A DNA stretch of 48,680 nt from Deltaproteobacteria bacterium. Its GTDB lineage: Bacteria; Myxococcota_A; Polyangia; Haliangiales; Haliangiaceae. The translations under genes and the position numbers were made by a program. The stretch is taken from the NCBI GenBank assembly GCA_025353585.1, contig JANXOM010000422.1, positions 1-48,680 on the forward strand, in the 5' to 3' direction. Every line of letters starts with the position of its first letter. Positions within the stretch are counted from its first letter, which is position 1. Shown piece by piece: positions 46,653 to 48,680 of this stretch. A model generated the notes under the pieces. The model did no database searches. It worked only from the letters and a program-made list of their open reading frames with translations, and was not told the DNA's origin.

Positions 46653-48680
46653 ATGACGAGCCTACGCATGACTTCTCCGATCTCTCGCGCGGCCCACGCC
46701 GTGCTCGCCGCCGCGCTCACGGTCAGCCTGTTCATCCCGCAGGTGGCCTACGCCGATCCGACGCCCGATCCCAAGGCGCCCGCCGCGGCCGGCAGCGGCG
46801 CCGAGGTGCCGGGCGAGGACGCGCAGCTCTATAGCTGCCACAAGCGGACCGGCATGACGGCCGCGACGTTCAAGCCCGACACCGAGCTCAAGGACCTCAT
46901 CTCGTGGGTCATGGGCTTCACCTGCAAGAACTTCATCTTCGACCCGCGCATCGTCTCGACGGGCAAGAAGGTCACCGTCATGGCGCCGCTCAAGATGAGC
47001 GTCGGCGAGGCGTACCGGGTGTTCCTCGTCGCGCTGTCGACGATGGGCCTCACGGTCGTGCCGAAGGGTAACGCCCTCCGCATCGTCGAGTCGGCGACCG
47101 CGAAGAGCGAGACCGTGCCCATCTACCGCAAGGGCGTCCCGCCCGACGAGGACCAGATCGTCCGCTACGTGCTGCGGCCGTCGTACGCGCAGGTCGAGAC
47201 GATCCGCCAGGCGCTCGACGCCATCCGCTCGCAGGCCGGCAATGTGCAGGTCGCCGGCACGATGCTCATCATCACGGACTACGCGAGCCAGGTGCGCGAC
47301 ATGATGACGCTCGCGAAGGCGATCGACGTCCCCGGCAACAACGAGGGCATCAACACCATCTCCATCAAGCACGCGGACGCCACGCAGCTGGCGGCGAAGC
47401 TCAACGACATCCTGGGCCTGACCACCGCGGCGGCCCCGGGCGCCGGCGGCGGCGGCAAGAACGCGCCGCGCGCTCCCGCCGCGCCGAACGCCGTCCCCGG
47501 CGGCCGCGACCAGGTCAACACGGACGACGTTTCGGTCGCCGTGCCGTCAAAGATCCTCGTCGACGAGCGCACGAACACGCTGATCGTGGTCGCCAGCGAG
47601 GCCGGCTACCTGCGCGTCCAGGCCCTCGTCGATCGCCTCGACATCTCGCTGGACACCGAGGGCGGCTCGGCCATCCACGTCTACCCGCTCGAGAACGCGC
47701 TCGCCGACGAGCTCGCCACCACGCTCAACAACGCGATGCAGGGCCAGCAGGCCAAGCCCGGCGCGAAGCCCGGCACCCCCGGCGCGACGGGCGCCCCGCC
47801 CGTCACGCCGGCTCCGCCCATCGGCGGCGAGAACAACCTCGGCTCCGCGCTCGAGGGCCAGGTCCGCGTCATCGGCGACAAGCCGACCAACGCGCTCATC
47901 ATCGTCTCGACCGGCCGCGACTTCCTCGCGATGAAGGACGTCATCCGCCGCCTCGACCAGCCGCGCCGCCAGGTGTTCATCGAGGCGATGATCCTCGACG
48001 TCCAGATCTCGAAGTCCCTCGACATCGGGACCTCGTCGCACGGCGGCCTGCCGATCGACAACGGCCAGGCGCTCGTCCTCGGCGGCGTGCAGACCGGCTC
48101 GCTCAGCTCGCTCAACCCGGCGTCGCTCGCGTCGCTGACTGGCCTCATCGGCGGTGCGCTCGGCGCCCCGCTGACCAACTCGCAGACGTTCCTGGGCACC
48201 AGCATCCCGTCGTTCGGCGTGCTGTTCCAGGCGCTCGCGACCCAGGACAACTCGAACATCCTGTCGACGCCGCACATCATCGCGATCAACAACGAGAAGG
48301 CCGAGTTCTCCGTCGGCAACAACATCCCGTACCAGGCCGGCCTGTCGTTCGGCGGCCTCGGCCTGCCGGGCGCCGCTGGCGGTGCGAGCTCGATCCCGGG
48401 CGGCATCGGCCAGAACATCCAGCGCGAGAAGCTCGACCTCACCCTCAACGTCACGCCGCACATCAGCTCGGACGACATCGTCCGCCTCGAGATCGAGCAG
48501 GAGACCAAGGACATCGGCGGCAAGGATCCGCAGCTCGGCCCCACGTGGACGGAGCGCAAGCTCAAGACCCAGGTGGTCGTCCACGATCAGCAGAGCGTCG
48601 TGATCGGCGGCCTGATCCAGGAGCGCGACATCTACAGCGTCACCAAGGTCCCGCTCCTCGGCGACATCCCGATCCTCGGC
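46653..48680 (+). CDS. gspD: Type II secretion system secretin GspD, 3' end beyond window
   Basis: The visible part is 676 residues from ATG 46653 (a second ATG at 46668 is also possible). A signal peptide (about 1-34) precedes an N0 domain (TELKDLISWVMGFTCKNFIFDP), repeated N1-N3 domains separated by Pro/Gly/Ala linkers (near 260-285 and 360-390), and the secretin pore domain from about 430 (RRQVFIEAMILDVQISKSLDIG). The pore domain ends in the window with QSVVIGGLIQERD and VPLLGDIPILG, just before the usual end. GspD forms the outer-membrane channel through which folded proteins leave. It follows gspC in the expected order, so further gsp genes probably lie downstream. Confidence 0.95.
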   Translation, partial: MTSLRMTSPISRAAHAVLAAALTVSLFIPQVAYADPTPDPKAPAAAGSGAEVPGEDAQLYSCHKRTGMTAATFKPDTELKDLISWVMGFTCKNFIFDPRIVSTGKKVTVMAPLKMSVGEAYRVFLVALSTMGLTVVPKGNALRIVESATAKSETVPIYRKGVPPDEDQIVRYVLRPSYAQVETIRQALDAIRSQAGNVQVAGTMLIITDYASQVRDMMTLAKAIDVPGNNEGINTISIKHADATQLAAKLNDILGLTTAAAPGAGGGGKNAPRAPAAPNAVPGGRDQVNTDDVSVAVPSKILVDERTNTLIVVASEAGYLRVQALVDRLDISLDTEGGSAIHVYPLENALADELATTLNNAMQGQQAKPGAKPGTPGATGAPPVTPAPPIGGENNLGSALEGQVRVIGDKPTNALIIVSTGRDFLAMKDVIRRLDQPRRQVFIEAMILDVQISKSLDIGTSSHGGLPIDNGQALVLGGVQTGSLSSLNPASLASLTGLIGGALGAPLTNSQTFLGTSIPSFGVLFQALATQDNSNILSTPHIIAINNEKAEFSVGNNIPYQAGLSFGGLGLPGAAGGASSIPGGIGQNIQREKLDLTLNVTPHISSDDIVRLEIEQETKDIGGKDPQLGPTWTERKLKTQVVVHDQQSVVIGGLIQERDIYSVTKVPLLGDIPILG

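Overview
The window is very GC-rich bacterial DNA with tightly packed genes, several of them in overlapping operons. It most likely comes from a myxobacterium (Myxococcota, Haliangium/Kofleriaceae-like). Supporting signs are the PEGA-domain Ser/Thr kinases, NtrC-type two-component genes, a MYXO-CTERM-like C-terminus, paired DUF1501/PSCyt proteins, and a microcompartment shell set of the kind known from Haliangium. No rRNA, tRNA, CRISPR array or phage gene was seen.

Layout. 1-10115 (minus): a seven-gene signalling operon, running from a PEGA Ser/Thr kinase through a TPR/PEGA protein, two binding-protein-like lipoproteins, a histidine kinase and a sigma-54 regulator to a second Ser/Thr kinase cut by the window edge. 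10230-14026 (plus): yicC, gmk and a bifunctional ppGpp synthetase/hydrolase, without rpoZ between the last two. 14084-21864: a 53-residue basic protein, a zinc-ribbon pseudokinase-like membrane protein, a degenerate MDR dehydrogenase with a low-complexity partner, pgeF, a lipoprotein and a TolC-family protein. 21990-25342 (plus): a compact bacterial microcompartment (BMC) operon with BMC-T, BMC-H, BMC-P, a CoA-acylating aldehyde dehydrogenase carrying an encapsulation-peptide-like helix, and a second BMC-T. 25407-32921 (plus): seven translationally overlapping genes (radical SAM, degenerate asparagine-synthase-like, AsnB, GT1, GT2, ROK-like, PIG-L deacetylase) that look like an undescribed glycosylated and amidated metabolite or polysaccharide pathway. 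33020-37600 (minus): a cyclophilin lipoprotein and a DUF1501/PSCyt pair. 37777-43865: an FG-GAP protein with a sorting tail, an outer-membrane barrel protein, a polytopic histidine kinase and a small secreted protein. 44130-48680 (plus): a sigma-54 response regulator fused into the start of a type II secretion operon (gspC, gspD; gspD is cut by the edge).

Two themes cut across genes. First, many promoter-proximal genes have a TANNNT -10-like hexamer only 6-11 bases before the start codon, often in the extended form TGATANNNT. This suggests leaderless or nearly leaderless mRNAs; one nearly palindromic copy appears to serve two divergent genes 22 bases apart. Second, intergenic REP/MITE-like repeats occur at 18601, 25343, 25409, 37698 and 43942, and one of them supplies the apparent start codon of the radical SAM gene.

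The best candidates for an undescribed system are the BMC operon with only an aldehyde dehydrogenase as visible cargo, and the adjacent radical SAM/AsnB/glycosyltransferase/deacetylase operon.
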